64,000 nt of DNA from Microbulbifer yueqingensis (GTDB taxonomy: Bacteria > Pseudomonadota > Gammaproteobacteria > Pseudomonadales > Cellvibrionaceae): the NCBI RefSeq assembly GCF_900100355.1, contig NZ_FNFH01000001.1:200963-264962 (forward strand), written 5' to 3'. Of this stretch, positions 48,250 through 56,944 are shown piece after piece. The notes beneath the pieces were generated by a model. That model was not told the DNA's origin. It worked only from the letters and a program-made list of their open reading frames with translations, and did not search any database. The translations under genes were made by a program, and so were the position numbers. The stretch's first letter is position 1. Each line of letters begins with the position of its first letter.

Positions 48250-49743
48250 CTACTCCGCAGCAGTCTCGGGACGCATGTGCGGGAACAACAGCACATCGCG
48301 GATGGAGGGAGAGTCGGTCAGCAGCATTACCAGGCGGTCGATACCGATACCCTCACCCGCCGTGGGCGGCAGGCCGTATTCCAGCGCGCGGATATAGTCA
48401 GCATCGTAGTGCATGGCTTCCTGGTCGCCGGCATCCTTCTCCGCCACCTGGGCCTTGAAGCGCTCGGCCTGGTCCTCGGCGTCGTTGAGCTCCGAGAAGC
48501 CGTTGGCGATCTCGCGGCCACCGACGAAGAATTCGAAGCGCTCGGTGACAAACGGGTTCTCGTCGTGGCGGCGCGCCAGCGGTGAAACCTCGGTCGGGTA
48601 CTCGGTGATGAAAGTGGGCTGGTCCAGGCGATGCTCGACAGTCTTCTCGAAAATCTCGATCTGTACCTTGCCCAGGCCCCAACTGTCCTTCAACGGAATT
48701 TCCAGCTTCCCGGCGACCTTGCGCGCATTCTCCAGGTTATCGATATCCGACGGATCCAGGCCCGGGTTGTAGCGCAGGATGGAGTCGAATACGGACAGGC
48801 GGGTAAACGGCTTGGCAAAGTCGTAGGTGCTGCCCTGGTACTCCACAGTGGTGCTGCCCAGCACGTCCTCGCAGATGCCGCGCAGCATTTCCTCGGTGAG
48901 GTCCATCAGCTCGTTGTAACCGGCGTAGGCCTGGTAGAACTCCAGCATGGTGAACTCGGGATTGTGCCGCGTGGACAGGCCTTCGTTGCGGAAATTGCGG
49001 TTGATTTCGTAAACGCGCTCGAAGCCGCCAACCACCAGGCGCTTGAGGTACAGCTCCGGCGCGATGCGCAGGTACATGTCGATGTCGAGTGCGTTGTGGT
49101 GGGTCACGAACGGGCGCGCGGTCGCACCGCCGGGTATCACCTGCAGCATCGGCGTCTCCACTTCCATGAAGTGGTGGCCGTTGAGGAAGCGGCGGATGTA
49201 GTCGATCACCTGTGAGCGGATGCGGAACACCTCGCGGGACTCCGGGGTGGCGATCAGGTCCACGTAGCGCTGGCGATAGCGCAGCTCCTGGTCGGCGATA
49301 CCGTGGAATTTCTCCGGCAGCGGCCGCAATGCCTTGGTGAGCAGCTGGTATTCCGCGCAGGTGACATACAGGTCGCCCTTGCCGGACTTCTGCAGGGTGC
49401 CGCGTACGCCCACGATATCTCCGATATCCCAGGCCCCGTAGCGCTCCTTGATGTCCTTCTGCGCCGCCTTGTCGGCGTACAGCTGGATCCGCCCGGAAAC
49501 ATCCTGGATCACCATGAAGGGGCCACGCTTGGCCAGGATCCGTCCCGCCACACAGGCGGTCCTGCCCAGCTCCTCCAGCTCTTCCTTCGATTTCTCGCCA
49601 AACTCCGCCTGCAGGTCGGCGGCCAGGTGTTCGCGGCGGAAGGCATTCGGGAAGGGATTGCCCTTCTCACGCAACGCAGACAGCTTTGCGCGCCGCTCGG
49701 CAATCAGTTTGTTCTCTTCCTGCTGGGTCTGGGTATCAGTCAT
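48250..49743 (-). CDS. lysS: Lysyl-tRNA synthetase, class II
   Basis: 497 residues. N-terminal OB-fold anticodon domain ([23 protein letters not shown]) and class II catalytic core: motif 2 [28 protein letters not shown] and motif 3 [31 protein letters not shown]. Start ATG 49743. Follows prfB, as in many Proteobacteria, with the REP-like element between them. Confidence 0.98.
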   Translation of the reverse strand: MTDTQTQQEENKLIAERRAKLSALREKGNPFPNAFRREHLAADLQAEFGEKSKEELEELGRTACVAGRILAKRGPFMVIQDVSGRIQLYADKAAQKDIKERYGAWDIGDIVGVRGTLQKSGKGDLYVTCAEYQLLTKALRPLPEKFHGIADQELRYRQRYVDLIATPESREVFRIRSQVIDYIRRFLNGHHFMEVETPMLQVIPGGATARPFVTHHNALDIDMYLRIAPELYLKRLVVGGFERVYEINRNFRNEGLSTRHNPEFTMLEFYQAYAGYNELMDLTEEMLRGICEDVLGSTTVEYQGSTYDFAKPFTRLSVFDSILRYNPGLDPSDIDNLENARKVAGKLEIPLKDSWGLGKVQIEIFEKTVEHRLDQPTFITEYPTEVSPLARRHDENPFVTERFEFFVGGREIANGFSELNDAEDQAERFKAQVAEKDAGDQEAMHYDADYIRALEYGLPPTAGEGIGIDRLVMLLTDSPSIRDVLLFPHMRPETAAE

Positions 49744-49784
49744 GGCGAATCGTCAATCGTGGGTAAAAGGGTTCTTTCATCTCC

Positions 49785-49862
49785 TGTAGGAGCGGCCCAT
49801 GGCCGCGATCGGGGTTCCGGGGTGTCCCGTCGGTTCGATCGCGGCCATGGGCCGCTCCTACA
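49785..49862. repeat. REP-like palindromic pair (BIME-like)
   Basis: Perfect 27-bp inverted repeat: arms 49785-49811 and 49836-49862, with a 24-base spacer. Each arm starts GTAGGAGCGGCC and contains the self-complementary GCGGCC-CAT-GGCCGC, so each can also fold alone. This is the layout of two REP units in opposite orientation. A third, diverged unit lies at 56899-56923. GTAGGAGCGGC-type REPs are known from Pseudomonas relatives. It lies between prfB and lysS. Confidence 0.9.
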
Positions 49863-49887
49863 AGAAGGTATTCGGGGCGTCAGCGTT

Positions 49888-50983
49888 TTACAGGCCGGCC
49901 TTGAGGCTCGCCTCGATAAACTGGTCGAGGTCACCGTCGAGTACGGACTGGCAATTGCTGGTCTGCACCCCGGTGCGCAGGTCCTTGATACGCTGGTCGT
50001 CGAGCACGTAGGAGCGGATCTGGCTGCCCCAGCCGATATCCGCCTTGCTCTCTTCCATGGCCTGTTTCTCGGCATTGCGCTTGAGCATCTCCTGCTCGTA
50101 GAGCTTGGCGCGCAGCATTTTCCAGGCCTTGTCGCGGTTCTGGTGCTGGGAGCGCTCGCTCTGGCAGGCCACCACGATCCCGGAGGGCACATGGGTGAGG
50201 CGCACGGCGGAGTCGGTCTTGTTCACATGCTGGCCGCCCGCACCGGAGGCGCGGTAGGTATCCTCGCGCACCTGCGACTTGTCCACCTCGATCTCGATAT
50301 TGTCGTCGATCTCTGGCGACACGAATACCGAGCTGAAGGAGGTGTGGCGGCGGTTACCGGAGTCGAACGGTGACTTCCGTACCAGCCGGTGCACGCCGGT
50401 CTCGGTGCGCAGCCAGCCGAAGGCATGGTCACCCTGGAAATGAATGGTGGCACTCTTGATGCCCGCCACCTCGCCGGCTGAAGCCTCCTCCAGGGTGGTC
50501 TTGAAGCCGTGGGCCTCGCCCCAGCGCAGGTACATGCGCAGCAGTATCTCGGCCCAGTCCTGGGCCTCGGTGCCGCCGGACCCGGCCTGGATATCCAGGT
50601 AGGCGTTGTTGGGGTCGTTTTCGCCGGAGAACATGCGACGGAATTCCAGCACACCCAGCTGGTCCTGCAGGCCCTCGATCTCGCCGGCCACTTCCTGGAC
50701 CGAGTCCTCGTCGCCCTCCTCGGCTGCCATCTCCAGCAACTCGCGACAGTCGGCGATGCCGCTGTCCAGGTTCTCGATGGTGGTGACCACCGTCTCCAGG
50801 GAGGAGCGCTCCCGCCCGAGTTCCTGGGCCCGGTCCGGGTCATCCCAGACACTGGGCTCCGCCAGCTCCATCTCGACTTCAGTCAGGCGTTCTTTCTTGT
50901 GGGCGTAGTCAAAGATACCCCCTAAGAACGTCGGTGCGCTCTTCGAGGTCTTTCAGCTTGTTCAGGATGGGATTGATTTCCAT
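49888..50983 (-). CDS. prfB: Peptide chain release factor 2 with programmed +1 frameshift
   Basis: 364 residues after frameshift. The first 24 codons ([24 protein letters not shown]) start at ATG 50983 and meet an in-frame TGA at 50911-50909. A +1 shift on CTT continues as [19 protein letters not shown] to the stop at 49888. Domains: stop-codon recognition motif SPF in [14 protein letters not shown] and GGQ in [15 protein letters not shown]. The residue matching E. coli 246 is alanine, the form of most bacteria and not the K-12 threonine. It releases peptides at UGA and UAA and autoregulates through its own UGA. Confidence 0.97.
50908..50923 (-). other. prfB programmed frameshift site
   Basis: Minus strand reads AGGGGG-TAT-CTT-TGA-C: an internal Shine-Dalgarno-like AGGGGG three bases before the slippery CTTTGA, exactly as in other prfB genes. 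The ribosome pauses at UGA when RF2 is scarce and slips +1 from CUU to UUU. Confidence 0.97.
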
Positions 50984-51065
50984 GGATCTCGGGCTTCCGG
51001 GCCAGTTAAAAGCGGCGCGCATTCTACCGCAGCGCGCCCCTCCCTTGCCAGTGCACCCTTCCCGT

Positions 51066-51461
51066 TCAGGGGGATGGGATATCCGCCAGGCCTTGCAGGA
51101 TCGGGCACTCGGGCGAGTCGTTGCCGGGACAGTCCCGGGCGAGCTCGTGAAGGTTCGCACGTACCGCCAGCAGCTGCTCTATCTGCGCATCCACCTGCGC
51201 CAGCTTGGCTTCCACCATCTCCCTGGCGTCGCGACTCCGTCGCGCGGGATTGCGGTACAGCTCCAGCAGCCCGCGCACCTCCCCGACCGAGAAGCCGGCA
51301 CACCGCGCCCGCTGGATGAAATGGAGTGCATCAATGTCGCGCTCGCTGTACTCCCGGTAACCGTTGGCACCGCGCCCGGGCACCACCAGGCCGTGTTCCT
51401 CATAGTAGCGCAGCGCCTTACCGCTGAGGCCGGTTGCCTCCGCAACACGAGAGATGTTCAT
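51066..51461 (-). CDS. MerR-family copper-type regulator, CueR/HmrR-like
   Basis: 131 residues. MerR helix-turn-helix (MNISRVAEATGLSGKALRYYEEHGLV), dimerisation helix, and metal loop with C111 and C119 in CPGNDSPEC. This C-x7-C spacing and S76 in the dimer helix match CueR, which senses Cu(I), Ag(I) and Au(I). No copA or cueO lies beside it, so its targets are elsewhere. Upstream of prfB on the same strand, 82 bases apart. Confidence 0.9.
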   Translation of the reverse strand: MNISRVAEATGLSGKALRYYEEHGLVVPGRGANGYREYSERDIDALHFIQRARCAGFSVGEVRGLLELYRNPARRSRDAREMVEAKLAQVDAQIEQLLAVRANLHELARDCPGNDSPECPILQGLADIPSP

Positions 51462-51500
51462 ACAGGCTCCTGTAGGACCTCAGACTGGAGAAACAACAGG

Positions 51501-51950
51501 TCAGGAGCCGCCGGCCGGGCAACTGGCCTGCTGGTACTCGATATTGCCTGCCGGGTCATAACCCTGCTGCAGGGCTGCATCCAGCGCCGTCTTCCTGACC
51601 AGGTGCAACAGGATATCCCCGGTCTGGCCACCGCAGACACTGGCATACATGCGATCGGTACGGGTGCCACAGCGGGATTCCTGGATCTCCACTCCCGCGG
51701 CACTGAGCTGATTCCGGCTCTGCTCCAGTGTCGTGCCCCCGTTCTCACACTGCCGGTTGCCGCGGGCGCGGAAGACCCAGATCAGCTCCTCGGCCGGAAC
51801 CGCCTGGAGCCCGTTTTTTTCCTCCTGCGCCGCAGCACCGTTATCGGCGGACGTATCCTCCGCAGCGGGAGTGTCTTCTTCCTCGCGCGGCGCGCAACCA
51901 AAAATGGCCAGCAGCAGGACTGCCGCCAGCAGGGTCCGGTATTTTTTCAT
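51501..51950 (-). CDS. Cysteine-rich putative lipoprotein of unknown function
   Basis: 149 residues. Lipoprotein-like signal (LLAAVLLLAIFGC, lipid cysteine C19), an acidic linker of about 30 residues (REEEDTPAAEDTSADNGAAAQEEK), then a small domain of about 100 residues with cysteines 68, 94, 106 and 144, enough for two disulfides. I do not recognise the domain. Located 39 bases upstream of the CueR-like gene on the same strand. Confidence 0.8.
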   Translation of the reverse strand: MKKYRTLLAAVLLLAIFGCAPREEEDTPAAEDTSADNGAAAQEEKNGLQAVPAEELIWVFRARGNRQCENGGTTLEQSRNQLSAAGVEIQESRCGTRTDRMYASVCGGQTGDILLHLVRKTALDAALQQGYDPAGNIEYQQASCPAGGS

Positions 51951-51995
51951 GGGTTTATCTTCCTCCTTAAAGCGTGCGCCATTGCATGGCGCACG

Positions 51996-52631
51996 TTACC
52001 CGAATGCCAGCCAGCCTCCCACACCCAACATCAGGCTGCCGGCGACACGATTGATCGCCGTCACATTCTCACTGCGCTGCAGCAGCCGCCCGAGCCCCTG
52101 TCCGCCGCCGGCATAGATGAGCATGCACAGGGTTTCCAACAGCAGAATGATAGCAACCAGCACCGCTAACTGCGGCGCCAGCGGCAGGCTGTCGTTGATA
52201 AAGGGGGGCAACAGGGCAATGGTGAAGGCCCAACCCTTGGGGTTGGCCACCGCGGTGACGAATCCCTGGGTGGCGAGCGCGCGCCGCGCCGGCAGCGGCT
52301 CGTCTCCCCGTGCCGAGGGCGACACCATGACCATGCGCCCACGGGAGCGCCACATCTGCACGCCCACCCAGGCAAGATAGGCGCCGCCAACATACCTGAA
52401 GACGGTAAACGCTGCGGGGTATTTCAGTATCAGCGCCGCGATACCCAATACCGCCGATACCGCCACCAGCGCAACGCCGGCCAGCTCGCCGACCATCATC
52501 CAGGCAGTGCGGCGCACACCCACTGTCATACCCAGTGTCAGTGCCAGGGTCATACACATACCCGGTGTAATGGAGACAAGGAAAAAGGTTGGCACGAAGA
52601 GCGCCAGCAGAGACAGGTCGATCAGCCCCAT
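51996..52631 (-). CDS. LysE/RhtB family exporter
   Basis: 211 residues, about six membrane helices. N-terminal FFLVSITPGMCMTLALTLGMTVGVRRTAWMMVGELAG has the family's PGP/PGM-type motif and internal VANPKGWAFTIALLPPFI is typical. Exports amino acids or related compounds; substrate unknown. Starts two bases after the DMT transporter stop. Confidence 0.93.
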   Translation of the reverse strand: MGLIDLSLLALFVPTFFLVSITPGMCMTLALTLGMTVGVRRTAWMMVGELAGVALVAVSAVLGIAALILKYPAAFTVFRYVGGAYLAWVGVQMWRSRGRMVMVSPSARGDEPLPARRALATQGFVTAVANPKGWAFTIALLPPFINDSLPLAPQLAVLVAIILLLETLCMLIYAGGGQGLGRLLQRSENVTAINRVAGSLMLGVGGWLAFG

Positions 52632-52633
52632 GG

Positions 52634-53545
52634 TCAGTGGTGGGTTCCCGTGTGGTTGCCGTAATGGCTGACCAGCATACCAGCCAGCATCAGGCCGCAG
52701 CCAACCAGTTCGCGGGCGGTGAGCAATTCATTCAGCAACAGCCAGCCCGCCGCCAGGGCAAAGACGGCCTCCAGGCTCATGATCACCGTGGCGTGGGATG
52801 GGGCGGCATCGCGCTGGGCCAGCAGCTGGAAAGTGAAGGCGATGGCAGTGGAGAAGACCATCATGTAGGCGATGGGCCAGGCGGCGTCGGCCGCTGCCGA
52901 CAGGGTGGGCTGCTCCACCAGCAGCGACGCCACCGCGGACAATAACCCACACACCAGGAACTGGATGCAGGCCAGCCGCAGCGCGTCGTAGCGGCGCACA
53001 AAGTGGTCTGCCGACAATACCTGCACCGCAAACACGAACGCACTGGCGAACACCATCAGGTCACCGATCAGCTGCGCCTCCGCGCTGAAATCCGCCAGCC
53101 AGTAGAGGCCCACCAGCGCCAGCCCGATGCCGGCCCAGGTCCAGCGATTGGTGCGGTGCCCGAGCGACAGGCCGATCACCGGCACCAGCAACAGGTAAAA
53201 GCCGGTGATAAAGCCGGCCCGCCCGGCAGCGGTGTACAACAGTCCGGCCTGCTGCAGGGCCGCCCCCAGGAACAGCCAGAACCCCAGCACCGCGCCGCCG
53301 GGCAGGCACCGCCGCCAGCTGTGGTTAACACGGTGGCCGCCGTCTTCACCCGGTTGCAACGCGCGGCGTGACGACAACCAGTAGACGAGGGGTACCAGCA
53401 CCAGGCCGCCGAGGATAAAGCGCCAGGCGTTGAAGGCCAGCGGCTCGATATGGGCCATGGCGATTTTCTGCGGCACAAAGGCCAGCCCCCAGAACAGGGC
53501 AGCCAGCAGCAACAGGATTTCTGCCCGGGCTTGTTTGCGGTTCAT
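52634..53545 (-). CDS. DMT superfamily (EamA) transporter
   Basis: 303 residues from ATG 53545 (MNRKQARAEILLLLAALFWGLAFV). Ten predicted helices in two EamA repeats, the second starting near GDLMVFASAFVFAVQVL and containing VIMSLEAVFALAAGWLLLNELL, the family's second-repeat signature. Probable metabolite exporter or importer; forms a two-gene unit with the LysE-type exporter. Confidence 0.92.
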   Translation of the reverse strand: MNRKQARAEILLLLAALFWGLAFVPQKIAMAHIEPLAFNAWRFILGGLVLVPLVYWLSSRRALQPGEDGGHRVNHSWRRCLPGGAVLGFWLFLGAALQQAGLLYTAAGRAGFITGFYLLLVPVIGLSLGHRTNRWTWAGIGLALVGLYWLADFSAEAQLIGDLMVFASAFVFAVQVLSADHFVRRYDALRLACIQFLVCGLLSAVASLLVEQPTLSAAADAAWPIAYMMVFSTAIAFTFQLLAQRDAAPSHATVIMSLEAVFALAAGWLLLNELLTARELVGCGLMLAGMLVSHYGNHTGTHH

Positions 53546-53638
53546 TCGGGTATATCCACAGGGCCGCGCCGCCCCGGGGCGCAGCAATCCGGTTTATCGG
53601 GTTCGGGGAAGTTCCGCCGGCGACTCCCGGTCCCGCCC

Positions 53639-55366
53639 TCAGGCGGGTTCCAGGTAGTCCACCAGCAGCTGCAGCGATTCGCGACCGCGATATTCGTTGA
53701 TATCGAGCTTGTAGGCCAACCTTATTTTTTCCGCGGGCGCGGGCCACTGCTCCGTGTCCACGTTGAAGGCGATGGCATCGATCGCCCGCTGCGGGTCTGC
53801 CTCCGGCGCGACTGTCATTTTCAGGTGCCGCTCGCCGACGATGCGCTGCTGCAGCAGCAGGAATTCGCCGTCGAACAGCGGCTCCGGAAAAGCCTGCCCC
53901 CAGGGGGCGCAGTTGCGCAACAGCGCAGCGGTGTGCAGGGAGAAGTCCGCCGGCTCCAGCTCACCGTCAGACTCGATCACCGCCTGCAGGCGGGACTCGT
54001 CCAGCCGCGCGCGCACCGCAGCCTCGAAGGCTGCACGGAAAGAATCGAGGTTTTCCGCCGGCAGGCTGAGGCCCGCCGCCATGGCGTGGCCGCCGAACTT
54101 GCTGATCAGGTCGGGGTGCGCCGCAGCCACATCGCTCAGAGCATCGCGGATGTGCAGACCGGGAATGGAGCGCGCGGAGCCCTTGACCAGGCCGTTATCA
54201 CCCTCGGCAAAAGCGATCACCGGCCGGTGGAACTTCTCCTTGATGCGGCTGGCGAGAATCCCCACCACCCCCTGGTGCCAGCCCGGGTCGTAGAGGCACA
54301 GGCTCCAGGGAATGTCGCCGCCGAGCTGCAACTTCTCCAGTGCCGCCAGGGCCTCGCGCTGCATGCCCTGCTCGATCGCCTTGCGATCGCGATTGAGCGC
54401 GTCCAGTTCAGCCGCCAGCTCGCGTGCCTCCGCCGGGTCCTGCGTGAGCAGGCAGCGGATGCCGGTGCCGATGTCGTCCAGGCGGCCGGCAGCGTTGATG
54501 CGCGGACCGAGGATGAAGCCGATATCCGTGGTGGACAGGCGGCTCTGGTCGCGCCCGGCCACCTGCAGCAACGCGGTGATCCCCGGCCGGCAGTGCCCGG
54601 CGCGGATACGCGCTATACCCTGGTGCACCAGAATGCGGTTGTTGTGGTCCAGCGGCACCAGGTCAGCCACCGACCCCAGTGCCACCAGGTCCAGGTAATC
54701 GGCCATGTTCGGCGCCGCAATGCCGGTCTCGGCGAACCAGCCGCTCTGCTCCAGCGCCGTACGCAGGCGACTGAGCAGGTAAAAAATCACCCCTACCCCG
54801 GCCAGGTTCTTGCTGGGAAAGTTGCACCCGGGCTGGTTCGGGTTGACGATGGCATCGGCCTCCGGCAGCTCGCTGCCGGGCAGGTGGTGATCGGTCACTA
54901 TCACCCGCATGCCCGCGGCGCGGGCAGCGGCAACGCCGTCGATACTGCTGATGCCGTTGTCCACCGTGATCAGCAGGTCGGGCCGGTACTCCTTCGCCAC
55001 CTCGACGATTTCCGGGGTCAGGCCGTAGCCGAAGTCGAAGCGGTTGGGTACCAGGAAGTCCACTCCCGGCGCGCCCATGGCACCCAGGGCGAGTACCGCA
55101 AGCGTGCTGGAGGTGGCCCCGTCCGCGTCGAAGTCGCCGACTATCAGGATCTTCTGCTGCGCGCGCACCGCCTCCACCAGCAGCTCCACGGCCGCCTGCA
55201 CGCCGCGCATCGTATCGGGGGCGTGCAGCCGGGCCAGGCGGTGCTCCAGGGCGTCCTCGCTGGTCACGCCGCGACCCAGCAACACGCGCTGCAGGATCCG
55301 GGGGGTATCAGAAGCAAAACGGCCAGTGGAGAGATCCACTGGCCGTCGCTGAATTTTCTTGGTCAT
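53639..55366 (-). CDS. recJ: Single-stranded-DNA exonuclease RecJ
   Basis: 575 residues. DHH phosphoesterase motifs: ILIVGDFDADGATSSTLAVLAL, TVDNGISSIDG, VIVTDHHLPGSELP, LVALGSVADLVPL; DHHA1 region FGGHAMAAGLSL; OB-fold domain at the C-terminus. 5'-3' ssDNA exonuclease in recombination and mismatch repair. 26 bases upstream of its ATG lies the thrC stop. Confidence 0.97.
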   Translation of the reverse strand: MTKKIQRRPVDLSTGRFASDTPRILQRVLLGRGVTSEDALEHRLARLHAPDTMRGVQAAVELLVEAVRAQQKILIVGDFDADGATSSTLAVLALGAMGAPGVDFLVPNRFDFGYGLTPEIVEVAKEYRPDLLITVDNGISSIDGVAAARAAGMRVIVTDHHLPGSELPEADAIVNPNQPGCNFPSKNLAGVGVIFYLLSRLRTALEQSGWFAETGIAAPNMADYLDLVALGSVADLVPLDHNNRILVHQGIARIRAGHCRPGITALLQVAGRDQSRLSTTDIGFILGPRINAAGRLDDIGTGIRCLLTQDPAEARELAAELDALNRDRKAIEQGMQREALAALEKLQLGGDIPWSLCLYDPGWHQGVVGILASRIKEKFHRPVIAFAEGDNGLVKGSARSIPGLHIRDALSDVAAAHPDLISKFGGHAMAAGLSLPAENLDSFRAAFEAAVRARLDESRLQAVIESDGELEPADFSLHTAALLRNCAPWGQAFPEPLFDGEFLLLQQRIVGERHLKMTVAPEADPQRAIDAIAFNVDTEQWPAPAEKIRLAYKLDINEYRGRESLQLLVDYLEPA

Positions 55367-55392
55367 TCTGTTTCAGCTGTTTGAATGCGTAT

Positions 55393-56781
55393 TCACAGGG
55401 CAGTCGCCATGAAATCGTGGACCCGGCCCAGGTCGTTGGGCAATACCTTGTAGCGCTCTGCGCGCTCGAACAGGTCCGCCATATGGGGTGGCAACTCTAT
55501 CTTGTGGGTCGGCAGCGCCCTGGCTACCGCCTCGGGGAATTTTGCCGGATGCGCGGTGGCCAGGCAAACCATGGGCTGGACCGCGGAGTGACGGGTACGT
55601 CGTGCCGCCTCCACGCCGATGGCAGTGTGCGGGTCGAGCAGGTAGCCCGTAGACTGGAATACCTCGCGGATCACCTCGACGGTGCGCGCATCGTCAACCC
55701 GACAGGATGAGAACACTTCCCGCGCACGCTGCAGCACATCCGGATCGAGCTGCATGGGCGCGCTGCGGTCAGCCAGCAGGCTGGCCACCGCCTCCCCGTC
55801 GCGCCTGTAGAGATCGAATAACAGTCGCTCAAAATTGCTCGACACCATGATATCCATGCTCGGCGACAGGCTGTGCACCAGCTCACGGGGCGAGTGGTCG
55901 TTGTCGCTGATACAGCGGTGCAGGATATCGTTGGCGTTGGTGGCAATCACCAGCTGGTCGATGGGCAGCCCCATCTTGCGGGCCAGGTAACCGGCGAAAA
56001 TATCGCCGAAATTGCCCGTGGGCACCGAGAAATTGACCGTGCGATCCGGCGCACCCAGGTTCAGGGCCGCGTAGAAGTAGTAAACGATCTGGGCCATGAT
56101 CCGCGCCCAGTTAATGGAGTTAACCGCCACCAACCGTCGCCCATCGGGCAGGAAGGACTGGTCGGCGAAGCTCGCCTTGACCATGTTCTGGCAGTCGTCG
56201 AAGTTCCCTTCCAGGGCGATATTGAACACGTTGTCCGACAGCACCGTGGTCATCTGCCGGCGCTGTACTTCCGACACCCGGTTGTGCGGGTGCAGGATGA
56301 AGATATCGATATTGTCGCAGTGGCGACAGCCCTCGATCGCGGCGGAGCCGGTATCCCCGGAAGTCGCACCCATCACCACCACCCGCTCGTTGCGCTCTTT
56401 CAGCAGGTGGTCGAACAGCTGGCCGAGGAACTGCAGGGCAAAATCCTTGAATGCCAGCGTGGGCCCCTGGAACAGCTCCAGTACCCACTCGTTCGGGCCG
56501 CTCTGCACCAGGGGCGCAACCGCCGGGTGGCGGAAATTACTGTAGGCGCGGTCGATGATGCCGCGCAGGTCGTCGTCGGCCACGTCCCCGCTGGCGAACG
56601 GCTGGATGATGCGGAATGCCAGCTCCCGGTAGTCGAGCCCCGCCATCGCGCGGATCTCGTCACCGGAGAACTGCGGCAGGGTTTCCGGGACATAGAGGCC
56701 GCCATCACTGGCGAGGCCGGTGAGGACCGTATCGGCAAAGGACAGGGACGGCGCGCGGCCACGGGTACTGATAAATTTCAC
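55393..56781 (-). CDS. thrC: Threonine synthase ThrC
   Basis: 462 residues from GTG 56781 (VKFISTRGRAPSLSFADTVLTGLASDGGLYVPE). PLP lysine in GPTLAFKDFALQFLGQLF; phosphate loop VMGATSGDTGSAAIEG; VPTGNFGDIFAGYLARKMGLP. Converts O-phosphohomoserine to threonine. A longer frame to 56910 lacks family similarity. After hom, with a REP-like unit in the gap. Confidence 0.97.
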   Translation of the reverse strand: MKFISTRGRAPSLSFADTVLTGLASDGGLYVPETLPQFSGDEIRAMAGLDYRELAFRIIQPFASGDVADDDLRGIIDRAYSNFRHPAVAPLVQSGPNEWVLELFQGPTLAFKDFALQFLGQLFDHLLKERNERVVVMGATSGDTGSAAIEGCRHCDNIDIFILHPHNRVSEVQRRQMTTVLSDNVFNIALEGNFDDCQNMVKASFADQSFLPDGRRLVAVNSINWARIMAQIVYYFYAALNLGAPDRTVNFSVPTGNFGDIFAGYLARKMGLPIDQLVIATNANDILHRCISDNDHSPRELVHSLSPSMDIMVSSNFERLLFDLYRRDGEAVASLLADRSAPMQLDPDVLQRAREVFSSCRVDDARTVEVIREVFQSTGYLLDPHTAIGVEAARRTRHSAVQPMVCLATAHPAKFPEAVARALPTHKIELPPHMADLFERAERYKVLPNDLGRVHDFMATAL

Positions 56782-56898
56782 GGCTATTTCAATATCTGAC
56801 TTTGGAGAGTTGCCCAGACGCGGAGCCGGGGGGCCGGCAGGCAAGCAATTGCCGATGAGGCTGTTTGCCTGGTGGCTCCCGGCTGCGCGGCCGGTCGG

Positions 56899-56923
56899 GT
56901 TCGCGGCCATGGGCCGCCCCTAC
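56899..56923. repeat. Third, diverged REP-like unit
   Basis: Matches the arm at 49837-49861 in the same orientation at 23 of 25 positions by direct comparison, and keeps GCGGCC-CAT-GGCCGC symmetry (read GCGGCCATGGGCCGC here). It lies between hom and thrC, 21 bases after the hom stop. Confidence 0.85.
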
Positions 56924-56944
56924 GGAAACTTGTGTGGGAGAAAG

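Noticed and set aside
50909..51160. 83-codon minus-strand frame ending in RGYL
   Set aside because: Only its last 24 codons are real; they are the first part of prfB before the frameshift.
53450..55384. 644-codon plus-strand frame opposite recJ
   Set aside because: Antisense shadow; composition typical of reversed GC-rich coding sequence.
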